Source of the DNA: Gimesia maris
Lineage (GTDB): Bacteria; Planctomycetota; Planctomycetia; Planctomycetales; Planctomycetaceae
Direction: 5' to 3'
Assembly (NCBI RefSeq): GCF_008298035.1
Contig: NZ_CP042910.1
Coordinates: forward strand, 1,012,001-1,076,000
Length of the DNA stretch: 64,000 bases
A program made the position numbers and the translations under genes. The notes under the pieces were generated by a model. It was not told the DNA's origin and did no database searches. It saw only the letters and a program-made list of their open reading frames with translations. Positions 17,618-26,371 of the stretch are shown here, piece by piece (position 1 is the first letter of the stretch; every line of letters starts with the position of its first letter).

Positions 17618-19030
17618 TTATTTTTCATATTTGTTGAATCTGACTTTACAGTTTGTAAACATTTTTTTGATTTCGTTGGAGTCTACTTTCAGCGTTCCAT
17701 GAAAACCAAAACTCAGGTATTCCAGATTCTTAAGTGGCTTCAGATGATTCAGGTCAGAGAGAGTCGGATCATCAAACGAAAATGAGCTCAGACTGGTCAG
17801 TTGACTGATTTCCGGTGGTAGCTGTTTGATCGGATTTCCAATCAGGTCTAAAGACCTCAATTTCTTGAGACGTCCGATTTCGGCAGGCAGCTCAGTGATC
17901 TGGTTATCAGCGAAAGAGAGCCTCTCCAGATTCTGGAGTTTCCAGATTTCCGGCGGGATCGAAGTAAATTGATTTTGATCCAGAAAAAGCCCTCCCAGAG
18001 ACAGGTGATTGCCAAACTCCGGTGGGAGTGAACTAAGTTGATTGCTTTGGAGATAAAGTTCAGGGATCTTTTTAAGCCGAATGATTGAGGCGGGAATGGA
18101 TGTCAGATTATTGTTTTGCAGCGACAGTTTCTCTAAACCCGTGAGGTCCCCAAACTCTTTTGGCAGCGAGGTGAGATCGTTATGCATCAGGTCCAGATCC
18201 TTCAGGTTTTTCAGCTTTCCGATTTCAGGTGGCAGAGAAGTGAGATGATTCTTAAATAAATCCAGTCTCTTCAGATTCCTGAGATTTCCAATTTCAGAAG
18301 GCAGGAATTCGATCTGATTTTCTCTGAGATCGAGCGTCTCTAAGTTTTCCAGATTTCCGATCTGAGGCGGAAGTTCTTTGATCCTGTTTTTGAGGGCATA
18401 CAGATACCGCAGTTTTTTGAGGCCTCCAATGGAATCCGTCACCGTAACCATCTCATTACCATTCATAGAGAGGCTGTTTAACTGATGGAGTTTTTCGAAT
18501 ACCGGAGGCAGTGAGGCTATGGAATTGGAATCGAGATTGAGATCGCGCAGGTTTTCCAGCATCCCAAATTCAGGAGGCAGCGTTTTGAGCCAGTTGCTGG
18601 AAAGGTTCAGCCTTTCCAGACTCGATAGCTGACCAAATTCCGGATCCAGCCGCATGAGTTTGTTTTCCGACAGATCCAGTTCTTTCAATTGACTGAGATT
18701 TCCGATTTCATCTGGTAAATAGCGAATACTGTTGTCAGAGACATTCAACCAGGTCAGATTCTTGAGATTTCCAATTTCAGGCGATAATTCAGAAAGAGAG
18801 TTATCAGAAATATTCAGCCAGGTAACCTTGGTATCAGTCGGGAAGAGATGCAGGGAGTCATCGGAGAGGTCTATTTTCACCTCAGAAGTACCGCTGATGC
18901 GGCCATTGTTGATCGTCTTTGGAATTTTTACGGGCCGATCGGGCCCTTTTTCACATCCAATTGATACCAGCAGCAATCCGATCAGCGCCAAACCATTCAC
19001 CAGGTCTCGTACCTGTCTCAAGTGATTCAT
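17618..19030 (-). CDS. Lipoprotein with ~15 canonical leucine-rich repeats
   Basis: 470 aa. The N-terminus carries a signal sequence with lipobox LLLVSIGC (Cys26), so the protein is probably lipid-anchored. From about residue 70 to 440 it consists of regular 23-residue repeats of the pattern LPPEIGNLxNLxxLDLxxNx, the Shoc2/plant-like typical class, forming a continuous solenoid. No further domain follows; the short C-terminal part resembles a cap (HLKPLKNLEYLSFGF). It is expected to be a surface or periplasmic protein-binding scaffold. It is convergent with the other LRR lipoprotein and the DUF1569 fragment. The near-identical DNA of the repeats makes this gene prone to recombination and assembly error. 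Confidence 0.88.
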   Translation of the reverse strand: MNHLRQVRDLVNGLALIGLLLVSIGCEKGPDRPVKIPKTINNGRISGTSEVKIDLSDDSLHLFPTDTKVTWLNISDNSLSELSPEIGNLKNLTWLNVSDNSIRYLPDEIGNLSQLKELDLSENKLMRLDPEFGQLSSLERLNLSSNWLKTLPPEFGMLENLRDLNLDSNSIASLPPVFEKLHQLNSLSMNGNEMVTVTDSIGGLKKLRYLYALKNRIKELPPQIGNLENLETLDLRENQIEFLPSEIGNLRNLKRLDLFKNHLTSLPPEIGKLKNLKDLDLMHNDLTSLPKEFGDLTGLEKLSLQNNNLTSIPASIIRLKKIPELYLQSNQLSSLPPEFGNHLSLGGLFLDQNQFTSIPPEIWKLQNLERLSFADNQITELPAEIGRLKKLRSLDLIGNPIKQLPPEISQLTSLSSFSFDDPTLSDLNHLKPLKNLEYLSFGFHGTLKVDSNEIKKMFTNCKVRFNKYEK

Positions 19031-19303
19031 GATGTAACCTTCGATTCAAAACGAACAAAAGCAGATTCTGATAAAGTTCTCTTGATCATAGCACGCCAGT
19101 CTCACTTTAACAGCGTCAGCAGTTCGCGGTTTCCGGAACCCCGGACGGGAACGTGAATCCATCACTTTCCCAGGTACCACACTTTCAGGGCTGCTTTATC
19201 GCGTTGAGGATCACCTTCAATATCTGTTCGTCTTCCTGCGGAAGGATCAACGAAAAAAAGAGCTTCATTAAATTCCTGCTGCTTTACTGAAGAAGTCTGT
19301 GCT

Positions 19304-19447
19304 CTACAACTCTAAAGCAGTTCTCAGACAATGGTCAATTTGCTCCATGGTTGTAGCGGAAAGAGATCCAATCACTTTGGCGATATGCTGTTGGCGGATG
19401 GTATAAATATTGGAGCAGTTAATCACAGAGGGACGGCGAAGACCCGA
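19304..19447 (-). pseudogene. Remnant of a MazF/PemK-type toxin gene
   Basis: On the minus strand an open frame of 47 codons ending in TAG at 19304-19306 reads LRRPSVINCSNIYTIRQQHI, then AKVIGSLSATTMEQIDHCLR and TALEL. This is the typical C-terminal third of MazF/PemK endoribonuclease toxins (the RPSVVxCxNIxTI ... RVIGxL ... VDxCLxxALxL pattern). The N-terminal ~70 residues that hold the RNA-binding and catalytic core are absent: an in-frame TAA stands at 19448-19450, and the antitoxin stop is only 11 nt from the stump. A deletion between antitoxin and toxin C-terminus is the simplest explanation. Recognised from memory of the family, not by search. Confidence 0.75.
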
Positions 19448-19458
19448 TTATAACGAGA

Positions 19459-19668
19459 TTACTTCTCATTGAGATATTCTAGATACTGATCAGGGTTTTC
19501 ATCATCCAGCGCTTCGATTACTGCCGAATAGGATTCCTCTGTGTCGCGAATCTTCTGAAGTTTCTCGAACAGATCTTCGCGGATCAGGATGCAGTCCAGT
19601 TCGCCGACTTTGATGGAAACTATTTCACCGCGGGAAACGGCTTCAGATTGTGCCTGAGTCAGATTCAT
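19459..19668 (-). CDS. Small antitoxin-like protein (partner of the broken MazF)
   Basis: About 69 aa, acidic, beginning MNLTQAQSEAVSRGEIVSIK. The start at 19668 is chosen because GGAGGT lies 4 nt before that ATG; the ATG at 19680 would contain this ribosome site inside the gene. It has a short N-terminal beta-strand region and an acidic helical tail (ESYSAVIEALDDENPDQYLE), the arrangement of small antitoxins that wrap a MazF-like toxin. Position immediately upstream of the MazF stump supports the role. With the toxin gone it is an orphan; it could still neutralise a related toxin elsewhere, or be decaying. Confidence 0.7.
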   Translation of the reverse strand: MNLTQAQSEAVSRGEIVSIKVGELDCILIREDLFEKLQKIRDTEESYSAVIEALDDENPDQYLEYLNEK

Positions 19669-19797
19669 CTTTACCTCCATTTGAATTGTTACCTCTGAAC
19701 TAGAGAAAGGTAAGAATATTTAGCGACAAAAGGATAAATCTGCACATTTTGAAAGCATCTGATTCATTCCTGAAAATTATTAAGAGGACGTTCTATT

Positions 19798-20547
19798 TTA
19801 CTTTAACTGTCCCAGCATTTTGCGGGCGGCGTGGCCCAGCATCACGGTGTCGACGCCGACGGTGATCAGGGTGAAGCCTTTTTCGATGTAGGGTTTGACG
19901 GCGTCGACGGTCACGCCGAAAATGCCAAGCGGAATGTTGTTTTTCTTGCAGACTTCCGTGACATGGTCGATTGCGCCGGTGACTTCGGGGTGATCGATTT
20001 CGCCGATGCGTTTCAGGCTGGCAGAGAGATCATACGGGCCGATCAAAACGGCATCGACGCCGGGGACTTGAGCGATGTCTTCGATCGCATTGACCGCGTC
20101 AATGTGTTCGGCCTGAACGACGACTGTGGTCTCTGCATTCGCTCTCGCCAGGTAATCGTCAAACGCAAATCCGTATCCGTGGGCGCGGCCCAGACCGACG
20201 CCGCGGGTTCCCTCGGGAGAATAGCGGGACCAGGACACGATGTTCGCCGCCTGTTCTGCGGAATTCACCTGCGGTGCGATAATCCCGGCGGCTCCGATGT
20301 CGAGCGCTTTCTTGACCGAGACCTCTTCAGGGGCCTGCAGTCTCACCAGACTGGGCAGCCGATTCCCGACGCGACCGATAATTGCCTGCAGATCTGCTGT
20401 GGATAAAGTGCTGTGTTCCGCATCAAGGAACAGCCAGTCGTATCCCACTTCGGAGAAGATCTCGGCGACCTCCGGGTTGGAGAGGCTGACCAACGGGGAG
20501 ATCAGCAGTTTGCCTTGTTTGAGTTGCGAGCGAAAATTGTCTGGCAC
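19798..20547 (-). CDS. HpcH/HpaI-family aldolase
   Basis: Metal-dependent class II aldolase of the HpcH/HpaI (2,4-dihydroxyhept-2-ene-1,7-dioate aldolase) family, cleaving 2-keto-4-hydroxy acids to pyruvate and an aldehyde. The 249-aa length and the motifs DWLFLDAEHS (catalytic His region), GAAGIIAPQVNSAEQA, VVQAEHIDAVNAI (metal-binding Glu) and GVDAVLIGPYDLSASL fit closely. It stands alone, divergent from an SGNH hydrolase gene. Members act on aromatic or sugar-acid breakdown products; the substrate here is undetermined. Confidence 0.92.
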   Translation of the reverse strand: MPDNFRSQLKQGKLLISPLVSLSNPEVAEIFSEVGYDWLFLDAEHSTLSTADLQAIIGRVGNRLPSLVRLQAPEEVSVKKALDIGAAGIIAPQVNSAEQAANIVSWSRYSPEGTRGVGLGRAHGYGFAFDDYLARANAETTVVVQAEHIDAVNAIEDIAQVPGVDAVLIGPYDLSASLKRIGEIDHPEVTGAIDHVTEVCKKNNIPLGIFGVTVDAVKPYIEKGFTLITVGVDTVMLGHAARKMLGQLK

Positions 20548-20706
20548 GGCTGTGTCCTTTATCTGTTATCTGTCGTTGAGATTTACGGGTGGAATCGTCA
20601 TCGGTAAAGAATCTGCGGCCTGCGATTGTCTCCGGCGGGGACCTGCGGTATCCTGAATTCTGAACGTTCTTACCAGAAAATGATACCAGATTCCGGGAAA
20701 CCTCAA

Positions 20707-21564
20707 ATGCGCCGACCTGTTCTTTTCACACGCTGCTGTTATTTCGTCTGTCTGATGACAGTTTTCATCGTAACTCCCCTGGCTGCGAATGACAAGAAAA
20801 CCGAACCGACCAACGCTGCGGAAGCGGCTGCGAAAAAAGCCGAGCAGGCAGCGGCCATCAATAAAAAGTTTGCAGAATGGAAAGCAACACTTTCCCCCGA
20901 ACAACAGGCGTGGGAAACCGTCCTGGAAGAAAACCTGGGTGGCTTCTATCTCCCCATCTATAAAAAACAGAAGGTGCAAGGCGTCGTCACTGCCTGGGAT
21001 TATGTCGCCGACGATCCGAACCTGCCGCGCGTACTGTTGATTGGGGATTCCGTTTCGCGAGGCTACACACAAGCCGCCCGCAAAGCATTGAAAGGCAAAG
21101 CCAACGTGCATCGCGCGCCGGCCAACTGTGGTCCCACGGCGACCGGTCTGAAGAAACTGGATGTCTGGCTGGGGGACGGCAAGTGGGATGTGATTCACTT
21201 CAACTTCGGCATTCACGACCGTCGCACCCCGGCTGCCGAATATGAACAGCGGCTGGACGAAATTGTAAAACGTCTGAAGAAAACGGGCGCGACCGTCGTC
21301 TGGGCCAGCAGCACACCGATCCCCGCTGACTGGAAAGAGGGACCGGAAATGAAAACGAAGCTGGAAGAAAAGAACGCGATTGCCGCTAAAGTGATGAAAG
21401 ACAATGGCGTGGAAATCGATGACCTGTATGCCTTCATCCTGCCGCATCTGTCAGAGACACAAAATCCCAAAGACGTGCATTTCAACGGTAAAGGCTACAA
21501 CATGCTGGGGCAGCAGGTCGCGAAACATATTGAAGGCACGCTGGAAAAACGCGATCAGAAATAA
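20707..21564 (+). CDS. Secreted SGNH/GDSL-type hydrolase
   Basis: 285 aa from the ATG at 20707, which begins a good signal peptide (MRRPVLFTRCCYFVCLMTVF, cleavage near PLAA-ND). The SGNH blocks are visible: block I LLIGDSVSRGYT with the nucleophile Ser, a glycine-containing VHRAPANCGPTATG stretch, block III-like HFNFGIHDRR, and the final KDVHFNGKGYNMLG with the Asp-x-x-His dyad. An Ala/Lys-rich helical segment (~residues 30-60) precedes the catalytic domain. Probable periplasmic esterase or carbohydrate deacetylase, a class often found with polysaccharide degradation in planctomycetes. A longer start at 20626 or 20680 is less likely. Confidence 0.87.
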   Translation: MRRPVLFTRCCYFVCLMTVFIVTPLAANDKKTEPTNAAEAAAKKAEQAAAINKKFAEWKATLSPEQQAWETVLEENLGGFYLPIYKKQKVQGVVTAWDYVADDPNLPRVLLIGDSVSRGYTQAARKALKGKANVHRAPANCGPTATGLKKLDVWLGDGKWDVIHFNFGIHDRRTPAAEYEQRLDEIVKRLKKTGATVVWASSTPIPADWKEGPEMKTKLEEKNAIAAKVMKDNGVEIDDLYAFILPHLSETQNPKDVHFNGKGYNMLGQQVAKHIEGTLEKRDQK

Positions 21565-21627
21565 AGACAGGCTTGACCTGATTTGAATGAAATTTCTGAC
21601 TCGGATTTATCTAAAGCATTCGCGAGA

Positions 21628-21681
21628 GTGAGCTGCGACCTCCTGCTCGCTGCGCTCGGCCCGAATTTTATTCGGGCTCAC
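21628..21681. terminator. Nested inverted repeat between convergent genes
   Basis: An 8-bp stem gcccgaat / attcgggc (21659-21666 with 21670-21677) with a 3-nt loop sits inside a wider repeat gtgagc / gctcac (21628-21633 with 21676-21681, mutually exclusive at the edge). It lies between the convergent SGNH hydrolase and kinase genes and could end transcription from either side. No long T-run. Confidence 0.5.
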
Positions 21682-21699
21682 CCATTTCTCATAAATTTA

Positions 21700-23403
21700 C
21701 TACGACAGCAGCCAGTAACCGATGCCGGCGATCAGGCAGATGCCGGCCAGGACGGAGGCGGCGATGAGCATGGGTTTGCTTTTTGACTTCTTGACGTACT
21801 GATTGGGGGACGCGACGCGAAAGTGGTACGTCGCTGCCAGGGAGAGCGTGTTGCCGGGGAAGAGGATCTGTTCCTGAACGCGTTTTCCTTCGACCTCTGT
21901 GCCGTTTTTGCTTTTGAGGTCCGTCACGATCCAGCCGGTATTTTCATAATGGAAGGCGCAGTGTTCGCCTGAGATGCCCGGCCGGTCCAGCCGGATATCG
22001 CAGCCGGCGTTGCGACCCAGCACAACCCGTTCTTTTGTGATGGGAAACCGCTGTTTGTTATCCAGGTCAATCAGATCGATGGGCTGCAGGACACCGGTCA
22101 GGGCGCTGCTGGCTTTTTCCGCCATGACGTCTGTGGATTCGGTTGGAACCGAATGTCGCAGGATGCCGCTCTTGGAAATGTCCGATTCTCCTCGCGTCAA
22201 ACGTTCGATGCCATCTGATTTTTTCTTTGCCATTTCCGCGACGTGGCTGGCTGTCGCGATACGCGAGGAAAGTTGTGGTTTGACAATACTTGACTGGGCA
22301 ATGGCGCTGCGGGCTTTGGCCTGCTGCACGCGCTGTGAGACGATTTTGTTGAAGCGAAATTCGATGGGCGTGCGTTTCGCGAACGGTTCGAGGGCCGCAG
22401 ACACCTCTTTCATTGTCTGAAAGCGATCATCGGGTTGCTTGGCCATCATTTTTTCGACGATGGCGACAACTTCAGCGGGAACTTTAGGAGCGATTTCAGC
22501 AATCGATTTCGGCGTCTGTTCGCGATGCGCCTGGATTTTCTGTGCCGCGGTCCCGGTGGGGAAGGGGAGTTTGCCGGTCAGCAGGAAATACATCGTGCAT
22601 CCCAGGCTGTAGATGTCCGTGCGGGCATCGGCTGACTGACCATCTTTTGACTGTTCCGGGGCAATATATTCCGGTGTCCCCACGCAGCCATGGCCAAAGA
22701 TCATTGCCAGCGAGAACTCGGCTTCGGGATGATCCTTGAGCAGCGCCAGACCGAAGTCGAGCACTTTGACGTACCCTTCTGAATCGATAATCAGGTTTTC
22801 GGGTTTGAGATCGCGATGAATGATTCCCCCCCGATGAGCGACTGCCAGCCCGCGGGCCGCCTGGGAAATGACATCACAGACTTGAGGCGTCGGCAGTGAT
22901 TTCTGTTTGAGCAGGACCAGTTCGAGCAGGCTGATGCCTTTGACGAATTCCATCGCGATGTAACAGACGGCCCCCGCTTCTTCATAACTGATCGTACGTA
23001 CGACATGCGGATGTTCCAGTCGCGCACCGGCAATCGCTTCCAGTTTGAGGCGCGTCATCATGCCGGCATCATTGCGGCATTTCTCATTCAGCACCTTTAA
23101 GGCAACCGGATCTTTCGTTTCTTTATCCTCTGCCAGGTACAGGCTGCCCATGCCACCAAAGCCGAGTACTTCAAGGATTTTATAGCGGTCGATAAAAAAT
23201 CCGCGTGTACGACCTGACAGCAGACGTTCCCCCTGGTAGCGCGTCAAAACTTTCGCGGTCACCAGGCGCTGGGCGGCTTCTTTCGGAGAAGCCGCGTTCT
23301 CGAGTTCATACCGATCAATGACCGTGCGGACCTCGTCCACCGAGAGCAGGTGGCTCTCCCGCAAAAGATTAAGGAATGTCTCTATGTCTGGCGGCTTAGG
23401 CAT
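21700..23403 (-). CDS. Ser/Thr protein kinase with FHA domain and C-terminal membrane anchor
   Basis: Hanks-type kinase, 567 aa. A helical N-terminal segment (1-~70) is followed by a kinase domain (~74-345): Gly loop VLGFGGMGSLYLAED, Lys103 in VALKVL, catalytic loop HRDLKPEN with Asp198, DFGLA and GTPEYIAPEQ. After a ~110-residue linker comes an FHA domain (~462-535; VLGRNAGCDIRLDRPGISGEH, then LKSKNGTEVEG), which binds phosphothreonine. One hydrophobic segment at the very C-terminus (MLIAASVLAGICLIAGIGYWLL) anchors it with the catalytic part in the cytosol. There is no extracellular sensor, so input is probably by FHA-bound phosphoproteins. Planctomycetes carry many such kinases; the target is unknown. 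Confidence 0.93.
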   Translation of the reverse strand: MPKPPDIETFLNLLRESHLLSVDEVRTVIDRYELENAASPKEAAQRLVTAKVLTRYQGERLLSGRTRGFFIDRYKILEVLGFGGMGSLYLAEDKETKDPVALKVLNEKCRNDAGMMTRLKLEAIAGARLEHPHVVRTISYEEAGAVCYIAMEFVKGISLLELVLLKQKSLPTPQVCDVISQAARGLAVAHRGGIIHRDLKPENLIIDSEGYVKVLDFGLALLKDHPEAEFSLAMIFGHGCVGTPEYIAPEQSKDGQSADARTDIYSLGCTMYFLLTGKLPFPTGTAAQKIQAHREQTPKSIAEIAPKVPAEVVAIVEKMMAKQPDDRFQTMKEVSAALEPFAKRTPIEFRFNKIVSQRVQQAKARSAIAQSSIVKPQLSSRIATASHVAEMAKKKSDGIERLTRGESDISKSGILRHSVPTESTDVMAEKASSALTGVLQPIDLIDLDNKQRFPITKERVVLGRNAGCDIRLDRPGISGEHCAFHYENTGWIVTDLKSKNGTEVEGKRVQEQILFPGNTLSLAATYHFRVASPNQYVKKSKSKPMLIAASVLAGICLIAGIGYWLLS

Positions 23404-23795
23404 AACACCCTGTAGTGAGAACTCGTTGAGAAATGTTCTTAATTATATACATATGCCGAGCATTTTGGTAGCAGATTCTACGGCGGAATGCTGAGATCTG
23501 AATTTAGAAGAAAGAGGAAGCCTGCTCTTATATTCAATCCAGGAGAGGGTTTCGGTCTCGAATGATTCCGGAGGATCGCCGTCAATGTGGAAATGTCAGC
23601 TATCGATTCCGTGCCAAAAGCGGAATTTGCAAGGCAGGCGGCAGAGGTGTTTTTGCGGGTAGAACGGACCTGAAGCAGATTGAAACTGGCGTGCGTCGGC
23701 ATACGGGTCGACGTTCCCGCGGCCCGCTGTGCCGGCGTGATCATTTCCCTTGTCTGTGAAAGAGAAATGAAAAGCCGGACATGATTGACGCCGAT
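23404..23795. other. Intergenic region, no convincing gene
   Basis: 392 bp between the kinase start and the metallophosphoesterase stop. Open frames of up to 88 codons exist on both strands, but their products are low-complexity or arginine/proline-rich and have no ribosome site; I do not call them. The promoter of the kinase must lie at the left edge. Confidence 0.4.
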
Positions 23796-24842
23796 TTATT
23801 TCGCCATCTGGTAGTCAAGTGTGAACTGATGCTGGTTGCGTGCTGGCACGATTTTCGTTTTTTCACACAGCTGTTTCTTTACCGGATTCCAGGTGCGGAC
23901 TTCAATTTTGTTTTGAGCGGGGATAAACCGCATCAGGCGGAATCCTTCTGCACCGTAATCTGACAGCAGTTCGTGCACGGTGTTGCCGTGTTTTCCTTTG
24001 ACTGTCTGATGTAATGCCTGTGTGCGGCTCTGGTCGCCACAGCAGATCAGGAACAGGTTTTTGTGCTGGCTGAAACATTTATCCCACATCTGCTGCGAAG
24101 TATTGCCATTTGTGCCATGACATTTTTTCCAGACCATGCGGCCTTTGGGGGCATCGAAATAGTCGCGTGGCTCTTTGGGATGTTCCAGAGGTCCGAGATC
24201 CATGTGAGTCGTGATAATCGCTCTGCGATCCGCATGCTGTTCCAGCACCTGATCGGCCCAGGCTAAGACATTATCGGGGGCATTGCATTCCAGATGCACA
24301 ATGATGAAGTCCATGCCTTCCGCGGAGAAAAGTTGAAAGCTGTTGGCATTGTTACCTGAGACTTCCGGTTTTCCACTGGCAGGTTCAAAACAGCCGCCAT
24401 ACCAGTCAAGTTCGGTAAACCGCGATTTGGGAAAGTACTTCTGAAACAGTGAAGAATTTCCGGTCTTACCCACCATGTCATGATTGCCGACACTGATTCC
24501 ATAAGGAACTTTGCCGTGCAGCTTATCCATGCACTGTTGAGCGACTTTCCACTGTTCGTCGTTGTTAATATCAACGATATCTCCCACATGACTGACGAAG
24601 ACAATCTTCTGTCGATCCAGTTCATCGACAATGCAATTGGTAATCGCTGCGAAAACCGGATTTGATGTCGGATCTTCGGCCTGTGACTTTCGTTTGGTTC
24701 CCTGGCCCTGGTAATGTTGCGTATCAGGGATGACGGCGATGCTGAAGGTGCCCTCTTCAGCGGGAGGCAGTTCCTCTGCAGACAGGGGGAGTACTGAAGC
24801 GGCAGTCATAAGCATGGTGTTCAGAATCACGGCAAGTTTCAT
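23796..24842 (-). CDS. Secreted calcineurin-like metallophosphoesterase
   Basis: 348 aa from the ATG at 24842, which starts a signal peptide (MKLAVILNTMLMTAASVLPL, then SAEE). The metallophosphatase signatures are seen as IAVIPDTQHYQ (first metal-binding Asp), VSHVGDIVDINNDEQW (GDIVD motif), SVGNHDMVG (GNHD motif) and IITTHMDLG (GH-like motif). The enzyme should hydrolyse phosphate mono- or diesters in the periplasm. It ends a five-gene minus-strand series headed by an ECF sigma factor, though a 73-nt gap precedes it. An upstream in-frame ATG at 24932 would overlap the previous gene and precede the signal peptide, so it is rejected. Confidence 0.88.
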   Translation of the reverse strand: MKLAVILNTMLMTAASVLPLSAEELPPAEEGTFSIAVIPDTQHYQGQGTKRKSQAEDPTSNPVFAAITNCIVDELDRQKIVFVSHVGDIVDINNDEQWKVAQQCMDKLHGKVPYGISVGNHDMVGKTGNSSLFQKYFPKSRFTELDWYGGCFEPASGKPEVSGNNANSFQLFSAEGMDFIIVHLECNAPDNVLAWADQVLEQHADRRAIITTHMDLGPLEHPKEPRDYFDAPKGRMVWKKCHGTNGNTSQQMWDKCFSQHKNLFLICCGDQSRTQALHQTVKGKHGNTVHELLSDYGAEGFRLMRFIPAQNKIEVRTWNPVKKQLCEKTKIVPARNQHQFTLDYQMAK

Positions 24843-24915
24843 GGGACATTCGTTTCTAAGAATAACGAGGTGTTTTAATATTATCGCTGAGTCGGCCAGA
24901 GGGAAACAATGAATC

Positions 24916-25296
24916 TTACAGGGGGAATTCAATTTTTACATTCGGATTCGCAGACTTCAAGTCGTCGAACGCTGTCTCCTGTAACTCCGTTTCTGATGCG
25001 TCCACTCGTTTGAGTTTACTTAAGCCGGCCAGGGTGGCAATGATCTCGGGGTTGGTTTTCTGTGGCAACTTGACGGCGACCACTTCTCCTGCCTCATCAA
25101 GTACGATTTCGGCACCACTCTCGTTGAGCTGAGAGACTGCCTGTTCCACCTGTGCAGCGGGTTGACTGGCTGCCAGATCCTGCGAAGACGAACAGCCGCT
25201 GCTCATCTGCAATATCAAAACCAGGAAGAGCAGTGATGCCATACCCGATTGAAATTTGTTTGTATTTCCTCGGTCAATTAATGTTGAAACGTTCAT
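24916..25296 (-). CDS. Small lipoprotein with one LRR-like segment
   Basis: 126 aa. The N-terminal hydrophobic stretch ASLLFLVLILQMSSGCSSSQ contains a lipobox (SSGC, Cys35). The mature part ends with a leucine-rich-repeat-like unit (IIATLAGLSKLKRVDASETE, then LQETAFDDLKSANPNVKIEF). Small proteins of this type commonly follow DUF1559 genes in planctomycetes, and this one does so with a 103-nt gap. No enzyme motif; probably a periplasmic accessory or structural lipoprotein. An internal ATG at 25242 is the alternative start but would leave no positive n-region. Confidence 0.72.
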   Translation of the reverse strand: MNVSTLIDRGNTNKFQSGMASLLFLVLILQMSSGCSSSQDLAASQPAAQVEQAVSQLNESGAEIVLDEAGEVVAVKLPQKTNPEIIATLAGLSKLKRVDASETELQETAFDDLKSANPNVKIEFPL

Positions 25297-25399
25297 TGTC
25301 GTAATTTGCCTTTTGGGTTTTGGAAGTAAGAATCACATGCAGGTCGACTGTCGCCAGCCCTCCTGCAGTGAACTCGGGAGTATGATTTTATTGAAACGT

Positions 25400-26278
25400 T
25401 TAGAAGTCGCCGATGACTTCGCCGTCCGCACGACTGCCCAGGTACGAATAAATCGTACGGTTCATATTTTCGCTGAGGAAGCGGACCGAACCATCCATCA
25501 TCAGAAACTGGGCGCCGCCGACATGCATGCTGCCGAATGCGACTTCGTTGGTCGTGTTCATGGCGACATCGGTGCTGGCCAGGTATTCGGAATATTCGCG
25601 AGGCGCACCATCCCAGCCGCCGATGGAAGTGGAACCGATGTAAAAGTGGTCTTTGAATTCATCAAAGTTATTGACACATTCCCCGACACCAATTGTGTTG
25701 GACGAACCATCGGTGAGGTCACGCATGCGGATGGAACTGTTCAGAAAGAAGATGCCGTCAGCGTCGGTCACATTGGCTTCGCTGTCCGAACTGCGGGTAC
25801 CTGAAAAACAGGCGAGATAAGATGTGGGGACGCGGGCATCGATGCCGTCGTGGTTACGATGACTGACGGTCGTGTCAGAGGGACAGCGATAGACGCTGAG
25901 GTAAGTCGCACAGGCGTCTTCATTCGCCCCGGTACCCCAGTCTGCATTGAAGTCGATCGTGTTATACAGGTTGGCCTGGTCCAGTCCGGGCAGAATCGAA
26001 CCGCTCCAGCCGAGCCCGCCGTTTCCGGTTGAGGTGTTTGCGACGACCAGGTCCACGTTAAAGCCGGGAGGCAGGATGCGGTAGGTGTCGTGGTAATTGT
26101 GGATGGCCAGACCCATCTGTTTCAGATTGTTTTTGCATTCGGATCGGCGGGCTGCTTCTCGTGCCTGCTGGACCGCAGGCAGGAGCAGGGCAATCAGAAT
26201 CGCAATGATGGCGATCACGACGAGTAATTCAATCAATGTGAAACCGCGGTTTGATCGATTACGGGATGGGAGTTTCAT
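25400..26278 (-). CDS. DUF1559 protein with type IV pilin-like N-terminus
   Basis: 292 aa. The prepilin-type cleavage and methylation motif [22 protein letters not shown] (residues ~11-32) is followed by [20 protein letters not shown], the hallmark of the large planctomycete DUF1559 family. The globular part carries the conserved cysteine pair region ([15 protein letters not shown], here [17 protein letters not shown]) and ends with [14 protein letters not shown], the H-X9-DG motif class of these proteins. They are thought to be exported pseudopilin-like surface proteins; no molecular role is established. Gene order sigma-FecR-DUF1559-lipoprotein suggests regulation by the adjacent ECF sigma factor. 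Confidence 0.93.
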   Translation of the reverse strand: MKLPSRNRSNRGFTLIELLVVIAIIAILIALLLPAVQQAREAARRSECKNNLKQMGLAIHNYHDTYRILPPGFNVDLVVANTSTGNGGLGWSGSILPGLDQANLYNTIDFNADWGTGANEDACATYLSVYRCPSDTTVSHRNHDGIDARVPTSYLACFSGTRSSDSEANVTDADGIFFLNSSIRMRDLTDGSSNTIGVGECVNNFDEFKDHFYIGSTSIGGWDGAPREYSEYLASTDVAMNTTNEVAFGSMHVGGAQFLMMDGSVRFLSENMNRTIYSYLGSRADGEVIGDF

Positions 26279-26371
26279 TTTTCATCTCACTTGGGATAAA
26301 TACAGGGTTAGTTGTTTTCCGGGTTACAGGAGCCGGAACGATTTTCAGTTAATATTTAAAAGGGACTCTCT

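Noticed and set aside
19162..19300. Minus-strand open stretch of ~45 codons ending KVWYLGK, just beyond the MazF stump
   Set aside because: Its wording looks protein-like, but an open stretch of this length is expected by chance and no family or start could be recognised. Could be a second gene remnant.
23478..23744. 88-codon minus-strand frame between kinase and metallophosphoesterase
   Set aside because: No ribosome site, composition unlike neighbours, no recognisable motif.
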